64,000 nucleotides of DNA from JBEKYD01 sp052148435 (GTDB lineage Bacteria > Acidobacteriota > Terriglobia > Bryobacterales > Bryobacteraceae). Positions 51,629 to 60,725 of this stretch are shown here, piece after piece. The DNA lies in assembly GCA_052148435.1 (NCBI GenBank), contig JBKQIF010000188.1:30030-94029 (forward strand), given 5' to 3'. The first letter of the stretch is position 1, and every line of letters begins with the position of its first letter. The notes beneath the pieces are model-generated. The model was not told the DNA's origin. It made no database searches and saw nothing but the letters and a program-made list of their open reading frames with translations. Made by a program: the position numbers and the translations under genes.

Positions 51629-54600
51629 GTGCTCTCCACTTTCGATCCCCTTGTTGCCGAATGGTTCGCTACGCGTTTCGGGCAGCCGACCGAGCCGCAG
51701 GCGGAGGGGTGGCCGCGCATTCGCGAGGGGCGGGACGTGCTGATCGCGGCGCCCACGGGATCGGGCAAAACGCTGGCGGCGTTTCTCATCGCCATCGACG
51801 GCCTGGTGCGGCTGGCGCGCCTGGGACCGCTTCCGGATTCGACCGGGGTGGTGTACGTCTCGCCGCTGAAAGCGCTGAGCAACGACGTTCACAAGAACCT
51901 GGAGTTGCCGCTGGGCGAAATCGCGGCCCTGGCCCGCCAGCGCGGCATTCCGCTGGCGCCCATCCGCACCGCCGTGCGCACTGGCGATACGCCGCAATCG
52001 GAGCGCGAGAGGATGACGCGGGAAGCCCCGCACATCCTGGTGACCACCCCGGAATCGTTGTACATTCTGTTGACCGCGCGGCGGCCGCGAAAGATGCTGG
52101 CCGAGGCGCGCACGGTGATCGTGGACGAAATTCACGCCGTGGCCGACGACAAGCGCGGCGCGCACCTGGCGCTCTCGCTGGCGCGCCTCGACCGGCTCGT
52201 CGAAGAGCATGGCCACGCCGCGCCGCAGCGGATCGGGCTTTCGGCTACGGTCCGGCCGATCGAAGACGTGGCCGCGTATCTGAACGGCGGTGCGCGCCCG
52301 GTTGCGGTCGCCGACGTCGGCCACCGGCGCGCCATGGAGCTGGCGGTTGAGGTACCGCGCGACGAGCTGGGGCCGGTGGCCAGCACGGAAATGTGGGGCG
52401 AGATCTACGATCGCGTGGCCGCGCTGATTCTGGAGAACCGCACCACGCTGGTGTTCGTGAACACGCGGCGTCTGGCCGAGCGCGTGGCGCTTCACCTGGG
52501 CGAGCGATTGGGCGAGGGCGCGGTGCTGCCGCACCATGGAAGCCTGTCGCGAAGGCTGCGCCTCGAGGCCGAGCGCCGGCTCAAGAACGGGGAACTGCGG
52601 GCGGTAGTGGCTACCGCTTCGCTTGAGCTGGGCATCGACGTGGGAACGGTGGATCTGGTAGTGCAGATCGGCTCTCCGCGCTCGATCGCGGTGGCGCTGC
52701 AGCGCGTGGGCCGGTCCGGCCACTGGGTTGGCGCGATGCCCAAAGGGCGCCTGTTCGCCACCACCCGCGACGACCTGGTGGAATGCGCCGCGCTGGTGCG
52801 CGCCATCCGCGCCGGCGAGCTCGACCGGCTGGAGATTCCGCACAACGCCCTGGACATTCTGGCGCAGCAGATCGTGGCTACTTGCGCCGCGCAGGAACCG
52901 CCGGCCGGCGAGGAGAGCCCCGCGGCCATCGCCGAGGAGGACCTTTACGCCCTGGTGCGCCAGGCGCTGCCTTATCGAACCCTCGCCCGCGAGGATTTCG
53001 ACTCGGTGGTCCAAATGCTGGCTGAGGGCATCTCGACCGCCCGCGGGCGCGCCGGCGCGTGGCTCCATCGCGATGCGGTAAACCACCGGCTGCGCGCAAG
53101 GCGCGGCGCGCGGCTGGCGGCGATTACCTCCGGCGGCGCCATTCCCGATACCTCGCAATACCAGGTGGTGGCCGAGCCGGAAGGAACGCTAGTCGGGATG
53201 GTGGACGAAGATTTCGCGGTGGAGAGCTCGGTAGGCGACGTTTTTCTGCTGGGCACGACCTCCTGGCGTATCCGCCGGGTGGAAAGCGGGAAAGTCCGCG
53301 TGGAAAACGCGCGCGGCGCGGCACCCAACGTTCCCTTCTGGCGGGGCGAAGCGCCTGGCCGCACGTTCGAGCTTTCGCGCGAGGTGGCGCGGCTGCGCGA
53401 GGAGGTAGCCGAAGCGGATGAGACCGGCCGCGCGCGCCTGGCCGAAATGTGCGGCCTCGAGCGCCACGGCGCCGAACAGCTTGCCGAGTATGTGAAGGCC
53501 GGACGCGCGGCGCTGGGAGCGGTGCCCGGGCTGCGGCGAGTAATAGCCGAACGCTTCTTCGACGAAGCCGGCGGCATGCAACTCATCATTCACGCACCCT
53601 TCGGCGGGCGCATCAACCGGGCCTGGGGCCTGGCGTTGCGCAAGCGCTTCTGCCGGTCGTTCAATTTCGAGCTGCAAGCCGCGGCTACCGACAATGGCAT
53701 CGTCATTTCCCTGGGCGAGCAGCATTCGTTCCCGCTCGATATCGTGTTCGAATTTCTGCGTCCGGAAACGGTGGAAGAAGTGCTGACCCAGGCGCTGCTG
53801 CCGTCGCCCATGTTCGCGGCGCGGTGGCGTTGGAACGCGGCGCGCTCGCTGGCCCTTCCGCGCTATTCGGGCGGGCGCAAACTGCCGGCTCCGATCCAGC
53901 GCATGCGCGCCGACGACCTGATGGCCGCGGTGTTTCCCGACCAGGCCGCCTGCCCCGAGAATCTGACCGGCGAAGTGCGCATTCCCGATCATCCACTGGT
54001 GCGCGAAACCATCGACAACTGCCTCCACGAAGCTATGGACCTGGAAGGTCTGCGGCGCCTGCTGCGCGACATTCAGGACGGGGAGATCGCCACCATGGCT
54101 GTGGATACGGCTGAGCCATCGCCATTTTCCCACGAGATCCTCAACGCCAATCCGTATGCCTTCCTGGACGACGCGCCGCTGGAGGAGCGCCGTACGCGCG
54201 CGGTGCAAATGCGCGGCGCCCTGCGCGCCGATTATGCCGATGGCGCCGGCGCGCTGGACGCGGAGGCCATCGCCCGCGTGGCCGAGGAAGCCTGGCCGCC
54301 CATGCGCGACGCCGATGAGCTACACGAAGCGCTGTTCGGGTTGGTGGTGCTGCCGGTTGCCGACGCCCGTTCGGGAGACCACAGGCTCAAGCCTGTGCCA
54401 CCTGAAGACCACAGGCTCAAGCCTGCGCCACCTGAGATCAGTGACTTGCACAAACCGGTGGCACAGGCTTTAGCCTGTGAAAGCTCTCTCGCCGTACAAT
54501 TTGCCTGCCTGGTTGCGGATCGCCGCGCGGCAACCATGAAGGCCGGCGAGCGGGAATTTTGGATCGCCGCCGAGCGCGTCGAGCTGATTCGCCGCGCCTA

Positions 54601-55846
54601 CCCGGGTGCTTCGATCGACCCGGAATTGCAGCCGCCGGACGGAATGCGGGCGGCGCCGGAATCGGCCGAAGCCTGCGCCGCGGAAATTCTGCGCGGCTGG
54701 TTCGAATGTTCCGGACCGCGCCGCACCGAAGAGTTGGCCGGGAAGCTGGCGCTCACGAGCGATACAGTGGAACAGGCGCTGGCGCAGCTCGAAGCCGAAG
54801 GCCAGATTTTGCGCGGCCGTTTCACCCCAGGTACGGCGGAGACGGAGTGGTGCCACCGGCGCCTGCTGGCGCGCATTCACCGCCTGACCATCGGCCGGCT
54901 GCGGCGGGAAATCGAGCCGGTCAGCACGGCGGAATTCCAGGCATTTCTGGAACGCTGGCAGCACCTGGCTCCCGGCACGCAGTTGCACGGCGTGGACGGC
55001 ACGCTGGCCATCATCCGCCAGTTGCAGGGGGCGGAATTCGCCTCGGCCGACTGGGAAACCGAAGTATTGCCGCGGCGGGTGCTGAGCTACGAGCCGGAGT
55101 ACCTCGATCAGCTTTGTTTCTCGGGCGAGGTGAGCTGGGGCCGGCTCTCGCCGCACCCGGCATTTGAGCGCCAGGCGGAAGAGAACGGGCGCCGCGTTCG
55201 TCCCACGCGGGTTGCGCCGCTCGGGATTTTCCTGCGTGAAGACGCTGCCTGGCTAATGGGCGCGCCGCGGCGGCCTGCCGCCGATTCGCTCTCGCATCCG
55301 GCGCGCGAAGTGCTGGCCGCGCTGGAAAGCCGCGGCGCGTCGTTTTTCGCCGACTTGACGCACGCCACCGGACGTCTTGCGAGCGAGGTGGAAGACGCGC
55401 TCTGGGAACTGGTGGCAGGGGGCCTCGCGACCGCGGATGGATTTGAAAACCTGCGCGCGTTGATCGACCCCAAGCGGCGCCGCGGCGAAGGCAAAAGCCG
55501 CACGGCGCGCCCGAGGCACGCGCCCGGCCGCTGGAGCCTGTTGGGGCTGGGAACCGGATCCCACGCGACTGCGGCCGAACACACCGAGGCCTTCGCCCGC
55601 CAGCTTCTGGACCGTTGGGGCGTACTGTTTCGCGACGCCGCTTACCGCGAGCCGCTGGCTCCGGCGTGGCGCGACCTGCTGGCGGTGCTGCGGCGGATGG
55701 AAGCCGGCGGCGAAATCCGGGGCGGCCGCTTCGTGGAATCGTTCATCGGCGAACAGTTCGCCCGGCCGGAAGCCCTGGATCTGTTGCGCGCCGTGCGCCG
55801 CGAACGGCGGGCGGGGGAGGGTCAGCCGTCGGCTATCAGCGCCTAG
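51629..55846 (+). CDS. lhr: Lhr-family ATP-dependent helicase
   Basis: A 1405-residue SF2 helicase of the long Lhr type, used in DNA repair. Walker A is AAPTGSGKTLAAF, Walker B VDEIHAVADDKRG, motif III LSATVRP, and motifs V-VI SLELGIDVGTVDLV and ALQRVGRSGH. The DEAD/H-associated domain follows (about 600-800), then a winged-helix and C-terminal body (about 1000-1405) as in E. coli Lhr (about 1540 residues). Start GTG 51629 with AAAGGAAG nearby. Residues about 917-951 are encoded by an in-frame palindromic repeat (54377-54480) and interrupt the normal domain order. Confidence 0.93.
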   Translation: MLSTFDPLVAEWFATRFGQPTEPQAEGWPRIREGRDVLIAAPTGSGKTLAAFLIAIDGLVRLARLGPLPDSTGVVYVSPLKALSNDVHKNLELPLGEIAALARQRGIPLAPIRTAVRTGDTPQSERERMTREAPHILVTTPESLYILLTARRPRKMLAEARTVIVDEIHAVADDKRGAHLALSLARLDRLVEEHGHAAPQRIGLSATVRPIEDVAAYLNGGARPVAVADVGHRRAMELAVEVPRDELGPVASTEMWGEIYDRVAALILENRTTLVFVNTRRLAERVALHLGERLGEGAVLPHHGSLSRRLRLEAERRLKNGELRAVVATASLELGIDVGTVDLVVQIGSPRSIAVALQRVGRSGHWVGAMPKGRLFATTRDDLVECAALVRAIRAGELDRLEIPHNALDILAQQIVATCAAQEPPAGEESPAAIAEEDLYALVRQALPYRTLAREDFDSVVQMLAEGISTARGRAGAWLHRDAVNHRLRARRGARLAAITSGGAIPDTSQYQVVAEPEGTLVGMVDEDFAVESSVGDVFLLGTTSWRIRRVESGKVRVENARGAAPNVPFWRGEAPGRTFELSREVARLREEVAEADETGRARLAEMCGLERHGAEQLAEYVKAGRAALGAVPGLRRVIAERFFDEAGGMQLIIHAPFGGRINRAWGLALRKRFCRSFNFELQAAATDNGIVISLGEQHSFPLDIVFEFLRPETVEEVLTQALLPSPMFAARWRWNAARSLALPRYSGGRKLPAPIQRMRADDLMAAVFPDQAACPENLTGEVRIPDHPLVRETIDNCLHEAMDLEGLRRLLRDIQDGEIATMAVDTAEPSPFSHEILNANPYAFLDDAPLEERRTRAVQMRGALRADYADGAGALDAEAIARVAEEAWPPMRDADELHEALFGLVVLPVADARSGDHRLKPVPPEDHRLKPAPPEISDLHKPVAQALACESSLAVQFACLVADRRAATMKAGEREFWIAAERVELIRRAYPGASIDPELQPPDGMRAAPESAEACAAEILRGWFECSGPRRTEELAGKLALTSDTVEQALAQLEAEGQILRGRFTPGTAETEWCHRRLLARIHRLTIGRLRREIEPVSTAEFQAFLERWQHLAPGTQLHGVDGTLAIIRQLQGAEFASADWETEVLPRRVLSYEPEYLDQLCFSGEVSWGRLSPHPAFERQAEENGRRVRPTRVAPLGIFLREDAAWLMGAPRRPAADSLSHPAREVLAALESRGASFFADLTHATGRLASEVEDALWELVAGGLATADGFENLRALIDPKRRRGEGKSRTARPRHAPGRWSLLGLGTGSHATAAEHTEAFARQLLDRWGVLFRDAAYREPLAPAWRDLLAVLRRMEAGGEIRGGRFVESFIGEQFARPEALDLLRAVRRERRAGEGQPSAISA
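54377..54480. repeat. In-frame palindromic repeat cluster inside lhr
   Basis: GACCACAGGCTCAAGCCTGT plus GCCACCTGA occurs at 54377-54405 and, with one change, at 54407-54435: a 30-nt period. A third copy lies inverted at 54457-54480 (GGTGGCACAGGCTTTAGCCT). Each has a palindromic core ACAGGCT-N-AGCCTGT. The period keeps frame and yields DHRLKPVPPE, DHRLKPAPPE and then VAQALACE. Such ACAGGCT/AGCCTGT units resemble dispersed REP-type sequences; here they have entered a coding region without breaking it. Confidence 0.85.
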
Positions 55847-56040
55847 CTAACTGGTTGTGTTTCATTGTATTGGCCGCTTGGTTTGGGTTCGTTCGGTATC
55901 AGCGTGCTAACCCGATTGGTTCCGCGATCGGCCGCGCCGTGGCCATCAAAATCATGCGGGCGGACCAATTTGCAACGGCCAACGAGAAGGCCGATTTCCG
56001 GGTCGAATTAAGCTGGGCGAATAGCAGTTATGGTGAGAGG

Positions 56041-56298
56041 GTGAAGCTGCCAATGCCGATTCCGACTTCGTACGGAGAGATTCGCCGGTGGAGCAGCCAC
56101 GATCCGGACGCATTGGTGAAATACGCCAATAACCGCAAGGTGTGGCTAAACCTGCGCGATGCATTTCCGCATCCGTATACGGCGGCCAGCGCTCAAGCGT
56201 TCCTGGAAATGGTGGGGCGTCAGGGCGCGACCGGAATTCCAGGCTCGTCGGTTCCCAACCGGTCCACCCGAATTCGTCGCGGCAGGAAAAGGCTCTGA
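56041..56298 (+). pseudogene. Truncated GNAT acetyltransferase (N-terminal fragment)
   Basis: From GTG 56041 the frame reads SYGEIRRWSSHDPDALVKYA and NNRKVWLNLRDAFPHPYTAA, the usual N-terminus of RimJ/RimL-type GNAT acetyltransferases. After about 60 residues the similarity stops and the frame ends in an Arg/Ser-rich tail. The acetyl-CoA-binding core is absent, so it is a gene fragment. It lies in a 477-nt gap after lhr (55847-56323); the rest of that gap, 55847-56040, contains nothing I recognise. Confidence 0.6.
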
Positions 56299-56323
56299 CT
56301 AGCTGTAATACTGGGACACTACT

Positions 56324-57091
56324 ATGCGCAGGCTGGCCATTCGTCCGGGCGCTATCGGAGATCTGATTGTCTCTCTGCCGGCGCTGGAGTCTCTTCGCAG
56401 TGACTATCTCGAAATCTGGTGCGCCAGCGCGAACGTGCCGCTGGTTGGTTTTGCCGATCGTGTGAGGAGCATCGCATCCACCGGGCTGGACTGGTTGGGG
56501 ATTGGGGATGCGCCGCCGAGGCTGATCGAGGAACTGCGGGGCTTTGACCAAATCGTCTGCTGGTATGGCGCAAACCGTCCGGAGTTCCGGGAGTTGGTGG
56601 CGCAAATGGGTTTGCCCTTCCGCTTCTTCCCAGCGCTGCCTCCAGATGCCGCCGGATGCCACGCCACGGATTTCTACCTGGGACAGGTGCGCGAGATTGC
56701 GTCATCGACGGCTTCGGACGGGATACCGCGGATCCGTTGTGAGGCCGAAGGGGGGCGCCAGCGGCTGGCGATCCTGCATCCTTTTTCCGGCAGCCCACGG
56801 AAGAACTGGCCGCTGGAACGCTTCCGTACGTTAGCGCGCGGCCTCGAGCGCGTGATGCGGGTGGAATGGTGCCGGGGACCGGAGGATCCGGAACTGGCCG
56901 GCGCCAGCGTAATCGGAGATCTGTACCAACTTGCCTGCCACCTGGCGCAGGCGAGTCTCTACATCGGGAACGATTCCGGCATCACGCACCTGGCAGCCGC
57001 GGTTGGCACGCCGGTGCTGGCGCTGTTCGGGCCGACCGATCCGGCTGTCTGGGCGCCGCGCGGCGAGCATGTGCGGGTCGCCAGGTGGTGA
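56324..57091 (+). CDS. Glycosyltransferase family 9 (heptosyltransferase-like)
   Basis: A 255-residue cytoplasmic GT-B enzyme of the WaaC/WaaF family that adds heptose or another sugar to a lipid or surface glycan. The N-terminal AIRPGAIGDLIVSLPALESL is the family signature, and the donor-binding C-terminal half has LYIGNDSGITHLAAAVGTPV and LALFGPTDPAVWAP. It is short for the family (about 330), so the N-terminal domain may be reduced. Followed 115 nt later by a membrane glycosyltransferase-like gene. Confidence 0.85.
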   Translation: MRRLAIRPGAIGDLIVSLPALESLRSDYLEIWCASANVPLVGFADRVRSIASTGLDWLGIGDAPPRLIEELRGFDQIVCWYGANRPEFRELVAQMGLPFRFFPALPPDAAGCHATDFYLGQVREIASSTASDGIPRIRCEAEGGRQRLAILHPFSGSPRKNWPLERFRTLARGLERVMRVEWCRGPEDPELAGASVIGDLYQLACHLAQASLYIGNDSGITHLAAAVGTPVLALFGPTDPAVWAPRGEHVRVARW

Positions 57092-57206
57092 GGTGGGCGC
57101 GGGGGCGAGTTGATAATGCGCGCCAAGAGCGCGACCGGGAGGTCGCGCGCGGACGAGGGCGTCCGCCCCACCTTGGGCCGACTAGTCAATCCGTTACAGT
57201 GGAAAG

Positions 57207-58487
57207 GTGCAACGCGGCCGACGTCACTGGATCTTCGCTTTGGCGATTCTGGCGCTTCTGGCTGTGGTGGCGTATTTGCCGGCGTTGGCCCAGCCTCTGC
57301 TCGAAGACGATTACCCGAACCTGGCGACGGCGCGGCTGCTGGGTGCGCCGGGCGAGTGGAGGCAGTTGGCGAGCACGGTGTTCCGGCTCCGCGCCACCAG
57401 CGAATGGCTGTTCTGGGTTTTGTACCGGGTTTTCGGATTGTGGGCTCCGGGGTATTACGCCGTCTCGATTCTGCTGCATGTCCTCAACACGTGGCTGGTA
57501 TATGTATTGGGCGCAACGGCATTGGGAAGATGGGGCGGCACGGTGCGGCTGGCGTTCTGGGCCGCGGCATTTTTCGCCATCGCGGAGGGGCATCAGGAAG
57601 CGGTGATGTGGTTTTCCGCCTGCAACGAGCTGCTGCAGTTTCTGTTCGGCGTGGCGGCGATGCTGGCGTGGCTGCGTTTTCTCGACTGCGGCTCGAAAGC
57701 CTGGTACGCGGCGTGTCTGGCGCTCTTCACACTGGCTCTCATTTCCAAGGAATCGGCGCCGGTATTCGCGATTTTGTTCGCGTTGCCGGTGGTTGTGTTG
57801 GGCTGGCGCAAGCGCGCGGGATACATGGTTCCGTTGGCGGTGATGGCAGCGGCGTCCGTGCTGGTGACGTATTTGTTTCGCGCCGGCTCGTTCCGCTTTC
57901 AGGATGGGAGCTTTTCGCTCCACGCGCCATTCTGGCGGATCTGGCCGGAAAACTTCGCACGCGTGTTCTGGGTTTGGGGATTGGCGGGTTTAGCGGCCGC
58001 TTTGGCCTGGGGATGGAACCGGTATCGCACGATTGTGTTGGCGGGACTGGCGTGGGCGGCAGTGGCGCTGCTGCCCTATTGTTTTCTGATGTATTCGATC
58101 CGCATTCCGAGCCGCCAGACGTATCTTGCCAGCGCCGGCGTGGCGTTGGTGGTTGGGGCGGGCTGGTCCGCGGCGAGCGAGCGATTTGCCGCCCACGGGC
58201 GGGCGCTGACGACGGCGGTATGCGTCCTGGCTTTGGCCCACAACCTGGGCTATCTCTGGATCAAGAAGCGGCGCCAGTTTCTGGAGCGGGCGCAGCCGAC
58301 CGAGGAATTGATCGCATTTGCGAGGCGTTCCAGCGGGCCGATCTACATCGCCTGCTTCCCGCGGACTCACATCATCGCCGAGGATACCGTTCGGCTGGCG
58401 CTGGGTGAAGGCGCAACCGTGATCTGGGACGAGGAAGAGGCCCGGGCGCGCGGCGTGAAGGCGGGGTTCTGTTTCCGGGAACGGTAG
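57207..58487 (+). CDS. Integral membrane GT-C-type glycosyltransferase
   Basis: A 426-residue protein with about 10 membrane helices. The first luminal loop has LEDDYPNLATARLL, an acidic motif like the catalytic DD/ED of GT-C enzymes of the PMT/GT39 type, and a second EGHQEAVMWFSA loop follows. The C-terminal ~70 residues are soluble, ending in GVKAGFCFRER. Start GTG 57207. Donor and acceptor are unknown. Same strand as the GT9 gene, so a joint role in surface glycan synthesis is likely. Confidence 0.7.
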   Translation: MQRGRRHWIFALAILALLAVVAYLPALAQPLLEDDYPNLATARLLGAPGEWRQLASTVFRLRATSEWLFWVLYRVFGLWAPGYYAVSILLHVLNTWLVYVLGATALGRWGGTVRLAFWAAAFFAIAEGHQEAVMWFSACNELLQFLFGVAAMLAWLRFLDCGSKAWYAACLALFTLALISKESAPVFAILFALPVVVLGWRKRAGYMVPLAVMAAASVLVTYLFRAGSFRFQDGSFSLHAPFWRIWPENFARVFWVWGLAGLAAALAWGWNRYRTIVLAGLAWAAVALLPYCFLMYSIRIPSRQTYLASAGVALVVGAGWSAASERFAAHGRALTTAVCVLALAHNLGYLWIKKRRQFLERAQPTEELIAFARRSSGPIYIACFPRTHIIAEDTVRLALGEGATVIWDEEEARARGVKAGFCFRER

Positions 58488-58519
58488 GAGGGGGCGGGGC
58501 TCGGCTACAATAGTCGGTA

Positions 58520-59845
58520 GTGTCCTCCAAAACCTTCTACCTGGAAACTTTCGGCTGCCAGATGAACGTGCACGATTCCGAAAAGGTAATCGGCACGCTA
58601 CTGGCCAAGGGCTATGCGCAAGTACCGACGCCGGAAGAAGCCGAGCTGGTGTTTTACAACACTTGCAGCATTCGCGACAAGGCGGAGCAGAAGGTTTTTA
58701 ACAGGCTGCAGCAGTTCAAACGCGCGGGGAAGGGGAAGCTCTTCGGCGTTCTGGGTTGCGTGGCGCAGCAGGAGGGCGAAAAGATTTTCGACCGGGCGCC
58801 GCACGTCAGCCTGGTGTGCGGATCGGCCAGCTATAACAAGCTGGGTGAAATGCTGGTGCGGATCGAGGCCGGAGATCGCCGGGTGACGGGCCTGAGTCTG
58901 GAAACGGACGAAACTTTCGACACGCCGTTCACGCGCCGCGATAATCCCCACCGCGCGTACATCACCATCATCGAAGGCTGCGACAAATCGTGCGCATATT
59001 GCGTGGTGCCGTTTACGCGCGGTCCGGAGCGCAGTGCCACGGCGGAGAGCGTGATGGCGGAGGCGCGGCAACTCGCGAGCGCGGGCTACACCGAAATTCA
59101 ACTGCTGGGCCAGAACGTAAACAGCTACCGCGATCCAACGCCTGCGGGATGGGATTTTGCGACGCTGCTGGCGCGAGTGGCCGAAGTGCACGGCATCCGG
59201 CGGGTGCGCTATACGACTTCGCACCCGCGCGATTTTGGCAAGGCCATCGTGGATGCCATGGACGCCAATCCGAATATCTGCGACCACGTGCACCTGCCGG
59301 TCCAATCCGGTTCGACCCGCGTGCTGGCGGCGATGGACCGGCTGTACACGCGCGACGAATACCTGCGTCGCATCGAATGGCTGAAGGGCGCGCGCCGGCG
59401 CTATTCCATTACGACCGATATCATCGTAGGCTTCCCCGGTGAAACGGAAGACGACTTCGACGAGACCCTGGAGTTGCTGGACGAGGTGGAGTACGATTCG
59501 CTTTTCAGCTTCAAGTATTCGCCGCGCCCGAACACGGCCGCGCTCCGGATGGAAGACGTGGTACCGGAGGAGGAAAAGCAGCGGCGGTTGACGGTGTTGC
59601 AGGAGAAGCAGCGGTCCATTCAGATCCGCCGCAATGCGGAGCGCATCGGGCGATTGCACGAAGTGTTGGTGGAGGGCCGCAACCAGGCGCTGGGGCAATG
59701 GATCGGGCGCACCTCGTGCAACCGGACGCTGAACTTCACGGCGGAATCCGGCGGGAGCGAGAGCTTGGTGGGGCACTATCTGCCCGTTCGGGTGACCCGG
59801 GCCGGCCCGAATTCGCTGGTGGGGGAGAGCGTGGCGGCGGCGTAG
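58520..59845 (+). CDS. miaB: tRNA-2-methylthio-N6-dimethylallyladenosine synthase
   Basis: A radical SAM methylthiotransferase that modifies A37 of tRNAs reading UNN codons. The N-terminal UPF0004 domain has the second Fe-S cluster ligands in FGCQMNVHDSEK, YNTCSIRDKAEQ and GCVAQQEG; the radical SAM motif is GCDKSCAYCVVPFTRG; a TRAM domain closes the protein (about 375-440). 441 residues, normal length. Start GTG 58520. Followed 53 nt later by secG. Confidence 0.96.
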   Translation: MSSKTFYLETFGCQMNVHDSEKVIGTLLAKGYAQVPTPEEAELVFYNTCSIRDKAEQKVFNRLQQFKRAGKGKLFGVLGCVAQQEGEKIFDRAPHVSLVCGSASYNKLGEMLVRIEAGDRRVTGLSLETDETFDTPFTRRDNPHRAYITIIEGCDKSCAYCVVPFTRGPERSATAESVMAEARQLASAGYTEIQLLGQNVNSYRDPTPAGWDFATLLARVAEVHGIRRVRYTTSHPRDFGKAIVDAMDANPNICDHVHLPVQSGSTRVLAAMDRLYTRDEYLRRIEWLKGARRRYSITTDIIVGFPGETEDDFDETLELLDEVEYDSLFSFKYSPRPNTAALRMEDVVPEEEKQRRLTVLQEKQRSIQIRRNAERIGRLHEVLVEGRNQALGQWIGRTSCNRTLNFTAESGGSESLVGHYLPVRVTRAGPNSLVGESVAAA

Positions 59846-59898
59846 TCCGTTTGACCCGGGCCGGTGCGGTTTCCTATACTGTAAGTTACGGATCTCGA

Positions 59899-60279
59899 AT
59901 GTATATACTGTTTTTGATTGTGCATATAGTAGTGTGCCTGTTCCTGATCATCGTAGTCTTGCTGCAAAGCGGCAAGGCGGCGGATCTGGCCGGGGCATTT
60001 GGCGGGATGGGCTCGCAGACGGCCTTCGGCCCGCGTGGTTCGGCCACGGTGCTTTCCAAGGCCACAACGATTTCGGCGGCATTGTTCATGGTCACGTCGC
60101 TTTCGCTTTCCATTCTGGCCACCCGGAACGCCGGACTGGGAGCGACGGTACTGGAAAGCGCGCCGGTGACGGGCGCGCCGTCCAAAGGAGTGCCCGTTGT
60201 GCCGAAGCCGGCGAGCGGTGGTGGCCAGTCCATCCCGCTGCCTCTGCCAAAGCCGGCCGCTCCAATGCCCAAGAAGTAG
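59899..60279 (+). CDS. secG: Protein-export membrane protein SecG
   Basis: A small subunit of the SecYEG translocon. From ATG 59899 the product MYILFLIVHIVVCLFLIIVV has the first helix, then LLQSGKAADLAGAFGGMGSQ and TAFGPRGSATVLSKAT, the conserved cytoplasmic loop, and the second helix AALFMVTSLSLSILATRNAG. The C-terminus is a Pro/Lys-rich tail of about 35 residues. 126 residues in all. The gene stands 11 nt before the tRNA-Leu gene, and the common secG-tRNA-Leu order is kept. Confidence 0.95.
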   Translation: MYILFLIVHIVVCLFLIIVVLLQSGKAADLAGAFGGMGSQTAFGPRGSATVLSKATTISAALFMVTSLSLSILATRNAGLGATVLESAPVTGAPSKGVPVVPKPASGGGQSIPLPLPKPAAPMPKK

Positions 60280-60290
60280 GACCCCGAAAC

Positions 60291-60377
60291 GCGGAGGTGG
60301 CGGAATTGGCAGACGCACTAGCTTGAGGTGCTAGCGGGAGCAATCTCGTGGGGGTTCAAGTCCCCCTCTCCGCACCA
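60291..60377 (+). tRNA. tRNA-Leu(GAG)
   Basis: An 87-nt cloverleaf. Acceptor stem GCGGAGG (60291-60297) pairs with TCTCCGC (60367-60373) with one G-U; discriminator A and an encoded CCA end it at 60377. The anticodon stem CTAGC/GCTAG encloses TTGAGGT, so the anticodon is GAG, reading CUC and CUU. The long variable arm (GGGAGCAATCTCGT region) and the T loop GGTTCAAGTCC confirm a class II leucine tRNA. Confidence 0.95.
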
Positions 60378-60725
60378 CATTTTAAAGGACTTACGGCGAT
60401 CATCCGCAATCGGGTGGTCGCCGTTGTGCTGACGGAATAGGTTGCGCTGTCGTCGCACACAACACCGTCACTGTTTGGATTCTTGTCTCGACAACCAGTT
60501 GTTGGGTCGATTGCCCGCACTGCATTCGAGCATGACCGCCCGGACGCCGCCAATCACGTAGCAACAAAATCGGTGTTGGCAGATTCGCTGAAGCCAAACG
60601 CAAATCACTCTAACTAACCTGGAACGCCGCCAACACCGACGCCACCCGCTTCCATATTGAGCGGAAGGTGAGCGCCACCGCCTTGCAAGCCCGATCGTGG
60701 CTGCAATTGAGCGACCCGGTCGACG
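60378..60725. other. Intergenic region between tRNA-Leu and the PKS cluster
   Basis: 348 nt with no gene I can support. A 9-bp stem-loop, CGGCGATCA (60394-60402) with TGGTCGCCG (60415-60423), lies just after the tRNA and may end its transcript, though no U-run follows. The rest, about 60430-60725, shows no recognised frame. Base composition is lower in GC than the neighbours. The region marks the change from housekeeping genes to the minus-strand biosynthetic genes. Confidence 0.4.

Noticed and set aside
54377..54480. CRISPR-like array
   Set aside because: Three units only, 30-nt period without distinct spacers and one copy inverted; inside a coding frame. It is a palindromic repeat cluster, not an array.
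60356..60603. Minus-strand frames just past tRNA-Leu, considered as an integrase remnant
   Set aside because: No integrase motif (Arg-His-Arg-Tyr pattern) could be found, and the sequence is Ser/Thr-rich without homology that I can recall.
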